DNA of 64,000 bases, from contig JBBSPV010000006.1 of NCBI GenBank assembly GCA_038258425.1, positions 1 through 64,000 of the forward strand, written 5' to 3'. The notes beneath the pieces were generated by a model, which saw only the letters and a program-made list of their open reading frames with translations, was not told where the DNA came from and ran no database searches. The DNA comes from DATLGB01 sp038258425. Its GTDB lineage: Bacteria > Actinomycetota > Thermoleophilia > Solirubrobacterales > Solirubrobacteraceae. This document shows, one piece after another, positions 1-8,413 of this stretch. A program made the position numbers and the translations under genes. How positions within the stretch are numbered: the stretch's first letter is position 1; each line of letters begins with the position of its first letter.

Positions 1-892
1 AGGCCCGGCGGGCGCGGCGGTAGCCGCGCCGCGCCTCGGCGCGGGCGGCGGTCAGGGCGCGGGCGTGGGCCGGGCGGCGCGCGCCGGCGTCGGTGGACAC
101 GGCGACGCCGACGGCCTTCGTCCACGTGAGGCTGCGGCCGGCGCGCACGCGCAGGCGGACGCTCTGGGCCGCCGTCTGACGGCCGGCGCGCGCGACGCGC
201 CGCGGCCGCGGCCCAGGCCCGGTGAGCTCGGAGGCGACGGTGGCCCTGACCCCGAGGCCGACGGTGCGCAGGTCGACCCACTGGCGCGCGCCCCGGTGCC
301 CCGTGCCGGCCGGGCGCGTGGACTCGGCGGCCCGTCCGTCGATGACGTCCGTCACCGCGAGGCGCCCGGTGAAGCCGGGGGTCACGCGCAGCCGGACGAG
401 CGCGGCGTGCGGATGCGCCCGGTCCGGCGTCACGTCGTAGCGCACGGCCAGGCTGCGGCCGGCCGGCGAGCGCCAGCGGTAACGCGTGGTCAGCGTGCCC
501 GTGCGGAGGTCGAGCGCCTGCTGGTAGCCGCGCACCCGCCGGCGTGCGACGTGCACGGGACCGCTCCCGTCGTCCACGCGCAGCGTCGACCAGGCGGGCA
601 GCGCCGCCCGTCGCTCGATCCGCCCCTCGTCGGGCCGGCTGGACTCGGCGTAGAAGCCCTGCACCTCGGACTGCGTCGCGAGCGGCTCGGGGCTGCCGGC
701 CAGCGGCACCGTGCCGAAGCCCTGTCCCGCGGCGGGCTGACGGCCGGCGAGGTAGCCGTTGCCGACGAAGGCCGGCGCGAAGCCGGGGCCGCCGGGCCGG
801 TGGGTGCGCAGGACGGTGTCCGCGCTCCGGGCGGACCCGGCGGAGCCCGCGAGCACGAAGCACGTCGCTGCCACGATGATGGAGCTGCGCAC
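1..892 (-). CDS. Secreted glycoside hydrolase family 65-like protein, N-terminal part (cut by window edge)
   Basis: The reading frame runs off the left edge; 297 codons are visible. It starts at a GTG (892) with a strong GAGGAGG Shine-Dalgarno sequence a few bases upstream. Residues 1-24 look like a signal peptide (short basic start, then an Ala/Val/Leu-rich stretch ending SAGSARS). Then come the GNGYLAGR motif and a beta-sandwich-like stretch rich in Val, Asp and Arg, which resemble the N-terminal domain of GH65-type enzymes (trehalose or kojibiose phosphorylases, acid trehalase, glucosylgalactosyl-hydroxylysine glucosidase). The catalytic (alpha/alpha)6 barrel would lie outside the window, so the substrate cannot be assigned. 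Export suggests it acts outside the cytoplasm. Family assignment is moderately sure, specificity is not. Confidence 0.65.
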   Translation of the reverse strand, partial: MRSSIIVAATCFVLAGSAGSARSADTVLRTHRPGGPGFAPAFVGNGYLAGRQPAAGQGFGTVPLAGSPEPLATQSEVQGFYAESSRPDEGRIERRAALPAWSTLRVDDGSGPVHVARRRVRGYQQALDLRTGTLTTRYRWRSPAGRSLAVRYDVTPDRAHPHAALVRLRVTPGFTGRLAVTDVIDGRAAESTRPAGTGHRGARQWVDLRTVGLGVRATVASELTGPGPRPRRVARAGRQTAAQSVRLRVRAGRSLTWTKAVGVAVSTDAGARRPAHARALTAARAEARRGYRRARRA

Positions 893-959
893 GACCCCTC
901 CTCGACGATCACCCGCGGGGTACCCGCGCACGGGGACCGGTGAACCGCCCCGCCGCGCC

Positions 960-1856
960 TCAGCGCAGCGCCGGCGCGCGCCACGGCTCGAAGACCTTGA
1001 GCGCGGACATGATCGCGCGCGTGGCCGGCGAGCGGTTGAGCGTGATGAAGTGGATGCCCGGGGCGCCGCCGGCGAGCAAGTCGGCGCACTGCAGGGTCGC
1101 GTAGGAGACGCCGAGCTCGGCGACCGCCTCGTCGTCGCCGCGGCGCGCGTCGAGCTCGCGCTCGAGGTCCGGCGGCAGGTGCGCGGCCGAGAGCTTGGTC
1201 ATCCGCTTGATCCCGTCCGTCGAGAGGATGGGCATGACGCCGGGGATGATCGGCACGTCGATCCCGATCGCCCGGGCGCGCTCGACGAAGTCGAAGTAGA
1301 AGCGGTTGTCGAAGAACATCTGCGTGATGAGGAACTGCGTGCCGGCGTCGACCTTGGCCTTGAGGAAGCGCAGGTCGTCCTCCGGCGACGTTGCGTGGAT
1401 GTGCGTCTCCGGGAACGCGGCGCCACCGACCGCGAAGCCGTAGTCGGCGCGCAGGATGGACACGAGCTCGTGGGAGAACTCGAGGCCGCCCTCGGTCTTC
1501 GTCCAGCGCTCCTGGCCCTGCGGCGGGTCGCCGCGCAGCGCGAGCACGTTCTCGACGCCCGCCCCGTGCATCTGGTCCAGCGTCGTGCGCAGCTCGGCCT
1601 CCGTGGCGTTGACGCACGTCAGGTGCGCCATCGCCTCGAGGCCGAAGCGGGCCTTGATGTGCGTGACGATGTCGATCGTCTTCTCGCGGGTCGAGCCGCC
1701 GGCGCCGTAGGTGACCGAGACGAAGTCGGGCGCCAGCGGGCGCAGGGCGTCGAGCGCCGCCTGGAGGTTCTCCTCGCCCGCGTCGGTCCTGGGCGGGAAG
1801 AACTCGAACGAGAACAGGGGGCCGTCGGCAGCGTCGAGGAGCTCGTCGATGCGCAT
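960..1856 (-). CDS. metF: Methylenetetrahydrofolate reductase
   Basis: 298 residues, the usual length for bacterial MetF. It reduces 5,10-methylene-THF to 5-methyl-THF using FAD and NADH, supplying methyl groups for methionine synthesis in the cytoplasm. Visible family marks are FSFEFFPPRT at residues 15-24 with the active-site Glu, SVTYGAGGSTREKT at about 47-60, HLTCVNAT around 78, LALRGDPP near 105, and ITQMFFDN near 177 on the FAD/folate side of the TIM barrel. The gene is followed downstream by the secreted glycosidase on the same strand, 67 bases away, and is preceded by a metallo-beta-lactamase-fold gene ending 9 bases upstream. That spacing suggests co-transcription with the upstream gene but gives no functional link. 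No riboswitch was recognised upstream. Confidence 0.96.
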   Translation of the reverse strand: MRIDELLDAADGPLFSFEFFPPRTDAGEENLQAALDALRPLAPDFVSVTYGAGGSTREKTIDIVTHIKARFGLEAMAHLTCVNATEAELRTTLDQMHGAGVENVLALRGDPPQGQERWTKTEGGLEFSHELVSILRADYGFAVGGAAFPETHIHATSPEDDLRFLKAKVDAGTQFLITQMFFDNRFYFDFVERARAIGIDVPIIPGVMPILSTDGIKRMTKLSAAHLPPDLERELDARRGDDEAVAELGVSYATLQCADLLAGGAPGIHFITLNRSPATRAIMSALKVFEPWRAPALR

Positions 1857-1865
1857 CGAGGCAGC

Positions 1866-2879
1866 TTAGGCGGCACCCGGCGCCCACAGTTGCGGCGCGC
1901 CGTCGGCCTCGGGCTCGAGCCGGACGGCCTCGCCGCGCAGCTCCAGGTGGTCGAGGAAGCACAGCGTCATGGTCAGCAGCCAGCCGGCGGTCTGCGGGGT
2001 CAGCGCGTCGCCGAAGACCCCGGGCACGACGTCGAAGGCCGGGCACGGGCCCTTCCCGGCGAGCACGTCCCGGACGCCCTCCAGCCGCTCGGCGACGAGC
2101 CGCCGATTGGCCTCGACGTGCGCGTCCACGGTCGTGAACGGCCGGGCGTGGCCGGCGAGGCACAGGCGGACGCCGAGCGCCTGCACGCGATCCAGCGAGC
2201 GCAGGAACTCGCCCACCGGGTCGGGCGTCCAGCCGTGGTCGAAGTAGAGCGACACGCGGCCCAGCAGGTGGTCGCCCGAGAGCAGCAAGCGGCGCTCGGG
2301 CTGGTGCAGGCAGACGTGCGAGGGCGCGTGCCCGGGCGTCTCGACGACCTCCAGCGGCCCGAGGTCGGTCTCCACGACGACGCCGGGCACGAGGTCGCGC
2401 GCGATCTCGAGCGGCTCGGCGACACCCGTCCCGGCCTCCCGCCGCGCCTCAAGCGAGCGGCGCAGCGGGGCCTCGGGGACGCCCGAGGCGAGCCCGACCT
2501 CCAGGCGCCGCCGCAGCGCCGCGTCCGGGTCCTCGGCGCCGCGCGTGAGGTGGTCGCGATTCGGGTGCATCCACACCTCGCAGCCCGTGCGGGCGGCGAC
2601 GGTCGCCGCCTGCCCGCAGTGGTCGGCGTGGCCGTGCGTGCAGACGACGAGCGTGACGTCGTCCAGGCGCAGCCCGACCTGGGCCATCGCCTGCTCGAGC
2701 TGGCGCAGCGACCCCTCCGCGTGGTAGCCCGTATCCACCAGCACGATGCCGTCTCCGGCGGACAGCGCCCAGGCGTTGCCGTGGGGAACGCCCGGGAAGG
2801 GCAGCGGCAGCCGCAGGCGGTAGGCGCCGTCGAGCACGCGCTCGCCGCGACCGGCGACGGGGGGAGTGGACGGCGCCAT
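1866..2879 (-). CDS. Metallo-beta-lactamase-fold hydrolase
   Basis: 337 residues from the ATG at 2879; an open frame extends further upstream but is low-complexity Arg/Pro sequence and overlaps the divergent gene. The zinc-binding THGHADHCG motif lies at about residues 80-88, and further ligands are expected at the GHAPSH, SGDHLL and GHARPF positions. The C-terminal 90 residues form a helical extension of the kind seen in MBL-fold proteins annotated as hydrolases or LACTB2-like. Substrate unknown: glyoxalase II, thioesterase or nuclease-like roles are all possible. It lies 9 bases upstream of metF on the same strand and diverges from a small hypothetical gene, sharing a 38-base promoter region. 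Confidence 0.85.
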   Translation of the reverse strand: MAPSTPPVAGRGERVLDGAYRLRLPLPFPGVPHGNAWALSAGDGIVLVDTGYHAEGSLRQLEQAMAQVGLRLDDVTLVVCTHGHADHCGQAATVAARTGCEVWMHPNRDHLTRGAEDPDAALRRRLEVGLASGVPEAPLRRSLEARREAGTGVAEPLEIARDLVPGVVVETDLGPLEVVETPGHAPSHVCLHQPERRLLLSGDHLLGRVSLYFDHGWTPDPVGEFLRSLDRVQALGVRLCLAGHARPFTTVDAHVEANRRLVAERLEGVRDVLAGKGPCPAFDVVPGVFGDALTPQTAGWLLTMTLCFLDHLELRGEAVRLEPEADGAPQLWAPGAA

Positions 2880-2917
2880 GGCGGCCGACCCTAACCGCCG
2901 CGGTAGCCTCGGCGCCC

Positions 2918-3289
2918 ATGGCCCGCCGCCGCCAGCGCAAGGCCGACCGCCCCAAGGCCCCGGAGGCGACCTACCGCGACGAGGCCGCCGACGCCGTGCT
3001 CGTCCTGCGCGGCGCCATGACGCCCAAGACGCGCGAGGCCTACAAGCGCGTGCTCGCCGGCGAGGACCTCGGCCCGGCGGCGGCCCGCGAGGACGCCTGG
3101 CAGCGCGGGATCGAGCTGCTCTTCGAGCGCCTTGCGGTCTCCTGGTCGGTGGCCGGGGCCGAGCCGCTGACGGCGCAGAAGGAGCTGCTGGGCCGCTACC
3201 GCTTCGCGTCCCAGGACGAGCGGGCATGGGTCCGCAGCGTCCTGCGCGAGCACCTCGCCGAGCACTTCCGCGAGCTGCCCGCCCCGTGA
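2918..3289 (+). CDS. Hypothetical protein, 123 residues
   Basis: A small protein that opens with a basic stretch (MARRRQRKADRPK) and then appears mostly helical with balanced charge. No enzyme motif, signal peptide or membrane segment is visible and I do not recognise the family. It ends in the same GTGA tetranucleotide that starts the downstream aminopeptidase, so the two are almost certainly translated together. The basic N-terminus could bind nucleic acid, but that is a guess. It diverges from the metallo-beta-lactamase-fold gene. Confidence 0.75.
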   Translation: MARRRQRKADRPKAPEATYRDEAADAVLVLRGAMTPKTREAYKRVLAGEDLGPAAAREDAWQRGIELLFERLAVSWSVAGAEPLTAQKELLGRYRFASQDERAWVRSVLREHLAEHFRELPAP

Positions 3290-4350
3290 ACGCCGACGCC
3301 CACGCCCGGCTGCTGGCCGGCTACTGCCTCGACGTGCAGCCGGGCGAGCAGGTCGTGGTGCGCGCGGGCGCGCGCGCCGCGCCGCTCGTGCTCGCCCTGC
3401 AGCGCGAGCTCCTCGCCCGCGAGGCCTGGCCCGTGTTGCGCATCGCGCTCGAGGGCGCCGAGGAGGGGTTCTGGGCCGCCGCCCGCGACGCCCAGCTCGA
3501 TGCCCACGCGCCGCTCGAGCTCGTCGAGGCCGAGACGACGGACGCCACCGTGCGGATCATTTCCCCCGACAACGCCACGGCGCTCGCCGGCGTCGATCCC
3601 GCACGCCTCGCCCGTGCGGCCCGCGCCCGCGCCCCGGTCCAGGCGGCGGCGCGCCGGCGGCGCTGGAACGTCACCCTCTGGCCCGTGCCCGCGCTCGCAC
3701 AGCAGGCCGGCATGGGCACCGCGGGCTTCGCCGGGCTCGTCGAGCGTGCCCTGTTCCTCGACCGGCCCGACCCGGTCGCCGCCTGGCAGGAGCTCTCCGA
3801 GCGCCAAGCTCGACTCGTGGAGCGGCTCTCCGGCGCGCGCGAGGTCCGGCTGCAGGCGCCGGGCACCGACCTCACGCTCCAGGTCGAGGGCCGGACCTGG
3901 ATCAACTCGGACGGCCGGCGCAACCTCCCGTCGGGCGAGGTCTTCACGGGTCCCCACGAGACCTCGGCGACGGGGACCGTCGCCTTCACCATCCCTTCGA
4001 GCCCAGGTGGGGTCGACGTGGCGGGCGTCACGCTGCGCTTCGAGGCCGGTGTCGTGGTCGACGCGCGGGCCGAGCGCGGCGAGGCCTACCTGCTCGAGAC
4101 CCTGGCCACCGACGCCGGCGCCCGCCGCCTCGGCGAACTCGGCATCGGGACCAACCCGGGCCTCACCCGGCCAACCGGACTGATCCTCCTGGACGAGAAG
4201 ATCGGCGGCACCGTCCACCTCGCGCTCGGCCGCAGCTACCCGGAGACGGGCGGGACGAACGAGTCCGCCGTCCACTGGGACCTCATCTGCGACCTGCGCG
4301 CGGGCGGCCGGCTGCTCGCGGACGGCGCGCCGGTCGACGCGACCGGCTGA
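3286..4350 (+). CDS. M29-family metallo-aminopeptidase
   Basis: 354 residues with a GTG start at 3286 that overlaps the previous stop codon (GTGA). The sequence matches the thermophilic aminopeptidase (AmpS/AmpT, peptidase M29) family, cytoplasmic exopeptidases with two metal ions. Recognisable parts are the N-terminal LxxYCLxVQPGEQVVVRA segment, the SGEVFTGP block near residues 215-222 that carries a metal-binding Glu, the GELGIGTNPG block near 285, and the C-terminal GGTNESAVHWD block containing the His and Asp ligands. Members are usually 370-410 residues, so this one is slightly short. It converges on a secreted-protein gene with only one base between stop codons, inside a shared hairpin. 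Confidence 0.88.
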   Translation: MNADAHARLLAGYCLDVQPGEQVVVRAGARAAPLVLALQRELLAREAWPVLRIALEGAEEGFWAAARDAQLDAHAPLELVEAETTDATVRIISPDNATALAGVDPARLARAARARAPVQAAARRRRWNVTLWPVPALAQQAGMGTAGFAGLVERALFLDRPDPVAAWQELSERQARLVERLSGAREVRLQAPGTDLTLQVEGRTWINSDGRRNLPSGEVFTGPHETSATGTVAFTIPSSPGGVDVAGVTLRFEAGVVVDARAERGEAYLLETLATDAGARRLGELGIGTNPGLTRPTGLILLDEKIGGTVHLALGRSYPETGGTNESAVHWDLICDLRAGGRLLADGAPVDATG

Positions 4351-4373
4351 CCTACCGGAAGCGGTAGGTCAGC
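4346..4373. terminator. Perfect 12-bp hairpin between convergent genes
   Basis: Arms GCTGACCTACCG and CGGTAGGTCAGC pair perfectly around a GAAG tetraloop. The hairpin contains the stop codons of both flanking convergent genes (ends at 4350 and 4352), so it can act on transcripts from either strand. No U-tract follows, which is normal for high-GC actinobacteria. The structure is seen in the sequence; terminator function is inferred. Confidence 0.75.
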
Positions 4374-5017
4374 GTGATGTTGTAGGTGAAGCGGTACTGC
4401 GGCCGGACGCTGCGCGCGAACCTCCGTGAGGAGTCGACGAAGACCTTGTAGTTGCCGCTGCGCACCTGCGACGCGCGGACCGGGAGACGCTTGGAGCGCT
4501 TGGTCAGCGTGCCGCACGGCCCCTTGGCCCTGCCGATCCGCGTCGTCTTGAGCGTCTTGCCGCCACGGCGGACGTGGACGTAGATCGGCCGCCCCGGAGC
4601 AAAGCCGGAGAAGCGCCAGGGCACGCGCTTGCGCGGGTTGCCGCGGCCTGCGTACTTCACGAGGAAGTTCACGGCCTTGAACTTCATCGAGGCGACGGGC
4701 ACCGAAGCCGCGTTGTTGTCGGTCGCCGTGAGCGTGTAGGTCCGCGGCTTCGTCGTGTCGGCGACGATGACGGGCGCGAACTCGGGCCCGGTGAGCGCGA
4801 CGTTGCCGCTCGGGTCGGCGTTGCCGAAGGCGGAGATCTGACCGGAGCTGTCGTGGACCGTCCAGCCCGTCAGGGGCGTGAAGCCCTGGCCCACGATCTG
4901 CATGGGCTCGCCCTCGACGTAGCACGCCTTGCTCGTCTTGATCGCGGCGGCGCTCGCGGACGCGGGGGCGGCCGCGACGGCCACGAGGGCCAGGACGGGC
5001 AGGACGGGGCGCTTCAA
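4352..5017 (-). CDS. Secreted protein of unknown function
   Basis: 221 residues from a TTG at 5017, chosen because a GGAGGT Shine-Dalgarno sequence sits 4-5 bases upstream. An in-frame TTG at 5035 would place that element inside the gene. A clear signal peptide (KRPVLPVLALVAVAAAPASASA) is followed by a beta-rich exported protein of the type often seen in Solirubrobacterales. It has an Ig-like N-terminal half with the GQGFTPLTGW pattern and a basic C-terminal half rich in Arg/Lys and Tyr. One Cys in each half (about residues 34 and 167) could form a disulfide. No catalytic motif. Possibly a cell-surface or matrix protein; function unknown. Confidence 0.8.
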   Translation of the reverse strand: MKRPVLPVLALVAVAAAPASASAAAIKTSKACYVEGEPMQIVGQGFTPLTGWTVHDSSGQISAFGNADPSGNVALTGPEFAPVIVADTTKPRTYTLTATDNNAASVPVASMKFKAVNFLVKYAGRGNPRKRVPWRFSGFAPGRPIYVHVRRGGKTLKTTRIGRAKGPCGTLTKRSKRLPVRASQVRSGNYKVFVDSSRRFARSVRPQYRFTYNITLTYRFR

Positions 5018-5179
5018 GGTGACCTCCGGTGTCAACGGCGCAGGGACTCGACGGCGAGCACCCGGTCGTTACCCGGCTCCCCCGGCGCCACGCGCACCGG
5101 GCTGCCAACGGACGTGGACGAAGGGATGGTCACCGGGCCGCAGGGTCCCGCCCGCTTCCCCGGCGGCCGATGGGTCCTC

Positions 5180-6961
5180 ATGGACGCCGGTGCCCTCGGT
5201 CGCGTCGCGCTGGCCCTCGCGGCCGGGCTCGCGCTGGCCGGCGCGCCGGCGGCGGCCGCGGCGCCCGGGGACCTCGATCCGGCCTTCTCCTCCGACGGGC
5301 GGCTCGCTGTCGTCCCGGCCTCCGACGGCTCGTTCGTCGCGCGCGCGGCCACGGTCGTGGCGGGGGATCGCCTGCTCGTCGGCGGCGCCTCGTGCGCGCC
5401 CGGGCCGAGCCGCGACGCGACCTGCCTCACCGACGGCGACTCGAGCTTCCGACTCGTCCGGTTGAGCCCGGACGGCGGCCTGGACGCCGAGTTCGGGGCG
5501 GGCGGGTTCGTCACCACGCCGCTCGGCGACGGCCGCTCGCAGGCCTTCGACCTGCTGCCGCTGCCGGACGGCTCGGTGGTCGCCGGCGGCGTCGCGCGCC
5601 TGGCGGGCCGCGACGTCTTCGCCCTGGTCCGCTACGACGCCCGTGGCGCGCGGGTGCGCTCGTTCGGGGTCGACGGCGTCGTCCTGCAGCCGGTCGGCCT
5701 GGGCTTCGCGGCCATCGCCGACCTCGCCGCGGGACCGGGCGGGACGATCTACGCCGCCGGACAGGCCTTGGACGCGGCCGACCGCGGCCGCACCGCCGTC
5801 GCCCGCTTCCGGGCCGACGGGACGCTCGACGGGAGCTTCGGCACGGCCGGGCAGACGCTCGCCGGCGCGGCGTACGGCTACGCCCTCGGGCTCGTCGTCG
5901 CCGCGGACGGCACCGCCACCACGGCCGGCATCGCCGGTTCGTCCTCCGGCCCGGCCGGCTACCGCTTCGGCGAGGTCCGTACGACGCCGACGGGCGCGCT
6001 GGACCTCGGCTTCGGGCGCGACGGGGTGAGCGAGCAGGTCGTCGGCAGCTCCTCGGGCTTCGCCACCGCGCTCGTCGCACGCCCCGGCGGCCGCTGGCTC
6101 GCCGCGGGCGCGGCCACCGTGCCCGACGGCCGCCAGGCCATGGCGCTCGTGCAGGGCACGGCGGCGGGTGCGCTGGACCCCGCATTCGGCACGGATGGCG
6201 TGCGCCTGCTGCCGGCGGGCGCCGGCGCGGTCGCCAACGACGTGGTCGCCTTGCCCGACGGGCGGGTCGCCGCGATCGGCCAGGTCGCGGGCGCGGACGG
6301 CGGCTACGCGTTCGGGACGGCCAAGGTGGACGCGGCGGGAGCGCCCGACGGCGCCTGGGGCCCCGGCGGCGTGCGGACGGGCGGGTGGGACCGCTGCCCC
6401 GTCGCCCGGGCGACCGCCGGGACGCTGCAGCCCGACGGCCGGCTCGTCACGGCCGGGATCGGCTGCGCCGGCGGGGGCACGGGCCCGCGCTGCGACGGCG
6501 GCAACGCCACCCCCCTCGTCGCGCGCCAGCTCCCCGGCCCGCCGCCCCCGCCCCCGGCACCGCCACGCGGCCCGCCGGCGGCCGCGCCGGCACCGGTCGC
6601 ACCGGCAGCGATCGCGCGGCGCCCCCGCGACCGGCGACGCCCGACCGCGCGCGTGAGCCGGGTCCCCCGGCGCATCACCCGGCACGCGCTCACGGGCCGC
6701 GGCCTGCCCGTGGGCGTGCACGCCTCCGAGCGCGTCCGTGCCACGCTCGAGCTGACCGGCGTGCGGCGTGGCCGCGGCGCCCGCCCGCTGCGCCTCGTGC
6801 GGGTCCGGCGGCCGGGCCTGCGACGGGCGTTCGCCCTGCACCTGCGGGCCGGTCGCGCGCCGGTGCGACGGGTGCGCGCGGGCGTCCTGCGACTCGAGCT
6901 GCGCCTGGCCGACGCGGCGGGCAATCGCGCCCGCCGGACGCTGCGCGTGCGGCTGCGCTGA
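5180..6961 (+). CDS. Secreted delta-60 repeat protein
   Basis: 593 residues from the ATG at 5180, directly followed by a signal peptide (GRVALALAAGLALAGAPAAA). The body holds about six to seven repeats of roughly 55-60 residues with the pattern LDxxFGxxG ... LxDGxxxxxG, for example near LDAEFGAGGF, LDGSFGTAGQ, LDLGFGRDGV and LDPAFGTDGV. These are delta-60 repeats, which resemble beta-propeller blades and occur in exported bacterial proteins. After a Pro-rich linker near residues 450-480 there is a strongly Arg-rich beta-type C-terminal domain of about 110 residues with no recognised anchor. Likely a secreted or wall-associated structural protein. It diverges from the secreted gene ending at 4352. 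Confidence 0.8.
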   Translation: MDAGALGRVALALAAGLALAGAPAAAAAPGDLDPAFSSDGRLAVVPASDGSFVARAATVVAGDRLLVGGASCAPGPSRDATCLTDGDSSFRLVRLSPDGGLDAEFGAGGFVTTPLGDGRSQAFDLLPLPDGSVVAGGVARLAGRDVFALVRYDARGARVRSFGVDGVVLQPVGLGFAAIADLAAGPGGTIYAAGQALDAADRGRTAVARFRADGTLDGSFGTAGQTLAGAAYGYALGLVVAADGTATTAGIAGSSSGPAGYRFGEVRTTPTGALDLGFGRDGVSEQVVGSSSGFATALVARPGGRWLAAGAATVPDGRQAMALVQGTAAGALDPAFGTDGVRLLPAGAGAVANDVVALPDGRVAAIGQVAGADGGYAFGTAKVDAAGAPDGAWGPGGVRTGGWDRCPVARATAGTLQPDGRLVTAGIGCAGGGTGPRCDGGNATPLVARQLPGPPPPPPAPPRGPPAAAPAPVAPAAIARRPRDRRRPTARVSRVPRRITRHALTGRGLPVGVHASERVRATLELTGVRRGRGARPLRLVRVRRPGLRRAFALHLRAGRAPVRRVRAGVLRLELRLADAAGNRARRTLRVRLR

Positions 6962-7003
6962 GCGGCGAGCGGAGGCGGCCGCGACCGCGCTAGGTTCCGC
7001 CGG

Positions 7004-8413
7004 ATGCGCAGGACCAAGATCGTCGCCACCATCGGCCCCGCGTCGAGCGACCCCGACGTGCTCGTGCGCATGGTCGAGGCCGGCATGGACGTCGCGCGCC
7101 TGAACTTCTCCCACGGCTCGGCCGACCAGCACGCCGAGACGGCCCAGGCCGTCCGGGACGCCGCGGGCCGCGCGGGCCGCCAGGTCGCGGTGCTCCAGGA
7201 CCTCCCCGGTCCCAAGCTGCGCATCGGCATCCTCGAGGGCGGCTTCGCCGAGCTCAAACCGGGGGACTCGGTGACCTTCACCTGCGGCGACGACGGGGCG
7301 ACGGGCGACGCACACCACCTGCACGTCTCGTGGGCCGGCCTGGCCAAGGCCGTCGCCGTCGATGAGCCGGTCTACCTCGCCGACGGCAGCGTCCGCCTGC
7401 GCGTCACCGCCAAGCGGGCGGAGGCGGGGGAGTTCGACGCGGAGGTCGAGGTCGGCGGCGTCGTCGCGTCCCGCCAGGGCCTCAACGTCCCGGGCGAGAC
7501 GACCGAGCTGCCGTCCGTCCCGGAGGAGGACCTCGAGCACCTGCGCGTGGGCGAGCGGATCGGCGTCGACCTCGTCGCGCTGAGCTTCGTCCGCCGCCCC
7601 GACGAGATCACCGAGCTGCGCAAGCACACGCGGCTGCCGCTGATCGCGAAGATCGAGAAGCCGCAGGCGGTCGAGCGCGCCCGCGAGATCATCTACGCCG
7701 CCGACTGCGTGATGGTCGCGCGCGGCGACCTCGGGATCGAGCTGCCGATCGAGGAGGTGCCGATGGCCCAGAAGCGGATCCTGCGCTTCGCCGGTGAGAT
7801 GGCCCGCCCCTCGATCACCGCGACGCAGATGCTCGACTCCATGGTCTCCTCGTCGCGGCCGACGCGGGCCGAGGTCACCGACGTCGCCAACGCGATCCTC
7901 GACGGCACGGACGCGGTGATGCTCTCCCAGGAGACGGCCGTCGGCCAGTACCCGGTCGAGACGATCGCGATGATGGCCTCGATCGCCGTGCGCACGGAGC
8001 AGGCGCTGCCCTACGCGCGCTGGCACGATTCCCGGGTGCGCCGCGACGCGCGCGACCCCGCGTACACGATCGCCCACATGGCCGTCATGGCGGCCGAGGA
8101 GCTCGAGCTCGACGCGCTGGTCATCCCGACCCTGTCCGGGCGCTCCGTGCGGCTGATCTCCGCCAACCGGCCGCGCGTCCCGATCTACGCGCTCTCCCCC
8201 GGGCGGGAGACCGTGCGCCGTTGCGGGCTCATGTGGGGCGTGCGCGCCGGCTCACTGCCGCGCTTCGAGGTCACGGAGGAGCTGATCGGCGCCGCCGTGC
8301 GCCGGGTCGTCGAGCTCGGCTGGCTCGAGCGCGGCCAGCGCGTCGGCGTCACCGCCGGCCTGCCGAGCGGCCGCCCCGGCACGACGTCGATGTTCCAGGT
8401 TCAGGAGACGTAG
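7004..8413 (+). CDS. pyk: Pyruvate kinase
   Basis: 469 residues, standard length. Catalyses phosphoenolpyruvate + ADP to pyruvate + ATP, the last step of glycolysis. Family motifs are present in order: KIVATIGPAS (4-13), MDVARLNFSHG near 27, the B-domain insertion at about 70-165, LPLIAKIEKPQAVE near 210 with the catalytic Lys, MVARGDLGIELP near 237, the ATQMLDSM motif near 273, and GTDAVMLSQETAVGQYP near 302. A C-terminal regulatory domain is present. It follows the delta-60 gene by 42 bases and its last 13 bases overlap the 3' end of the convergent AarF-type gene. Confidence 0.97.
   Translation: MRRTKIVATIGPASSDPDVLVRMVEAGMDVARLNFSHGSADQHAETAQAVRDAAGRAGRQVAVLQDLPGPKLRIGILEGGFAELKPGDSVTFTCGDDGATGDAHHLHVSWAGLAKAVAVDEPVYLADGSVRLRVTAKRAEAGEFDAEVEVGGVVASRQGLNVPGETTELPSVPEEDLEHLRVGERIGVDLVALSFVRRPDEITELRKHTRLPLIAKIEKPQAVERAREIIYAADCVMVARGDLGIELPIEEVPMAQKRILRFAGEMARPSITATQMLDSMVSSSRPTRAEVTDVANAILDGTDAVMLSQETAVGQYPVETIAMMASIAVRTEQALPYARWHDSRVRRDARDPAYTIAHMAVMAAEELELDALVIPTLSGRSVRLISANRPRVPIYALSPGRETVRRCGLMWGVRAGSLPRFEVTEELIGAAVRRVVELGWLERGQRVGVTAGLPSGRPGTTSMFQVQET

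Noticed and set aside
5069..8077. 1000-codon open frame antisense to the delta-60 and pyruvate kinase genes
   Set aside because: It crosses two convincing genes and has repetitive Arg/Asp/Gly composition and no recognisable domain.
8401..8413. Overlap of the pyruvate kinase and AarF gene ends as a possible frameshift
   Set aside because: Both proteins have complete C-termini; a short convergent 3' overlap is normal in compact genomes and occurs also at 17856-17881 and 49531-49565.
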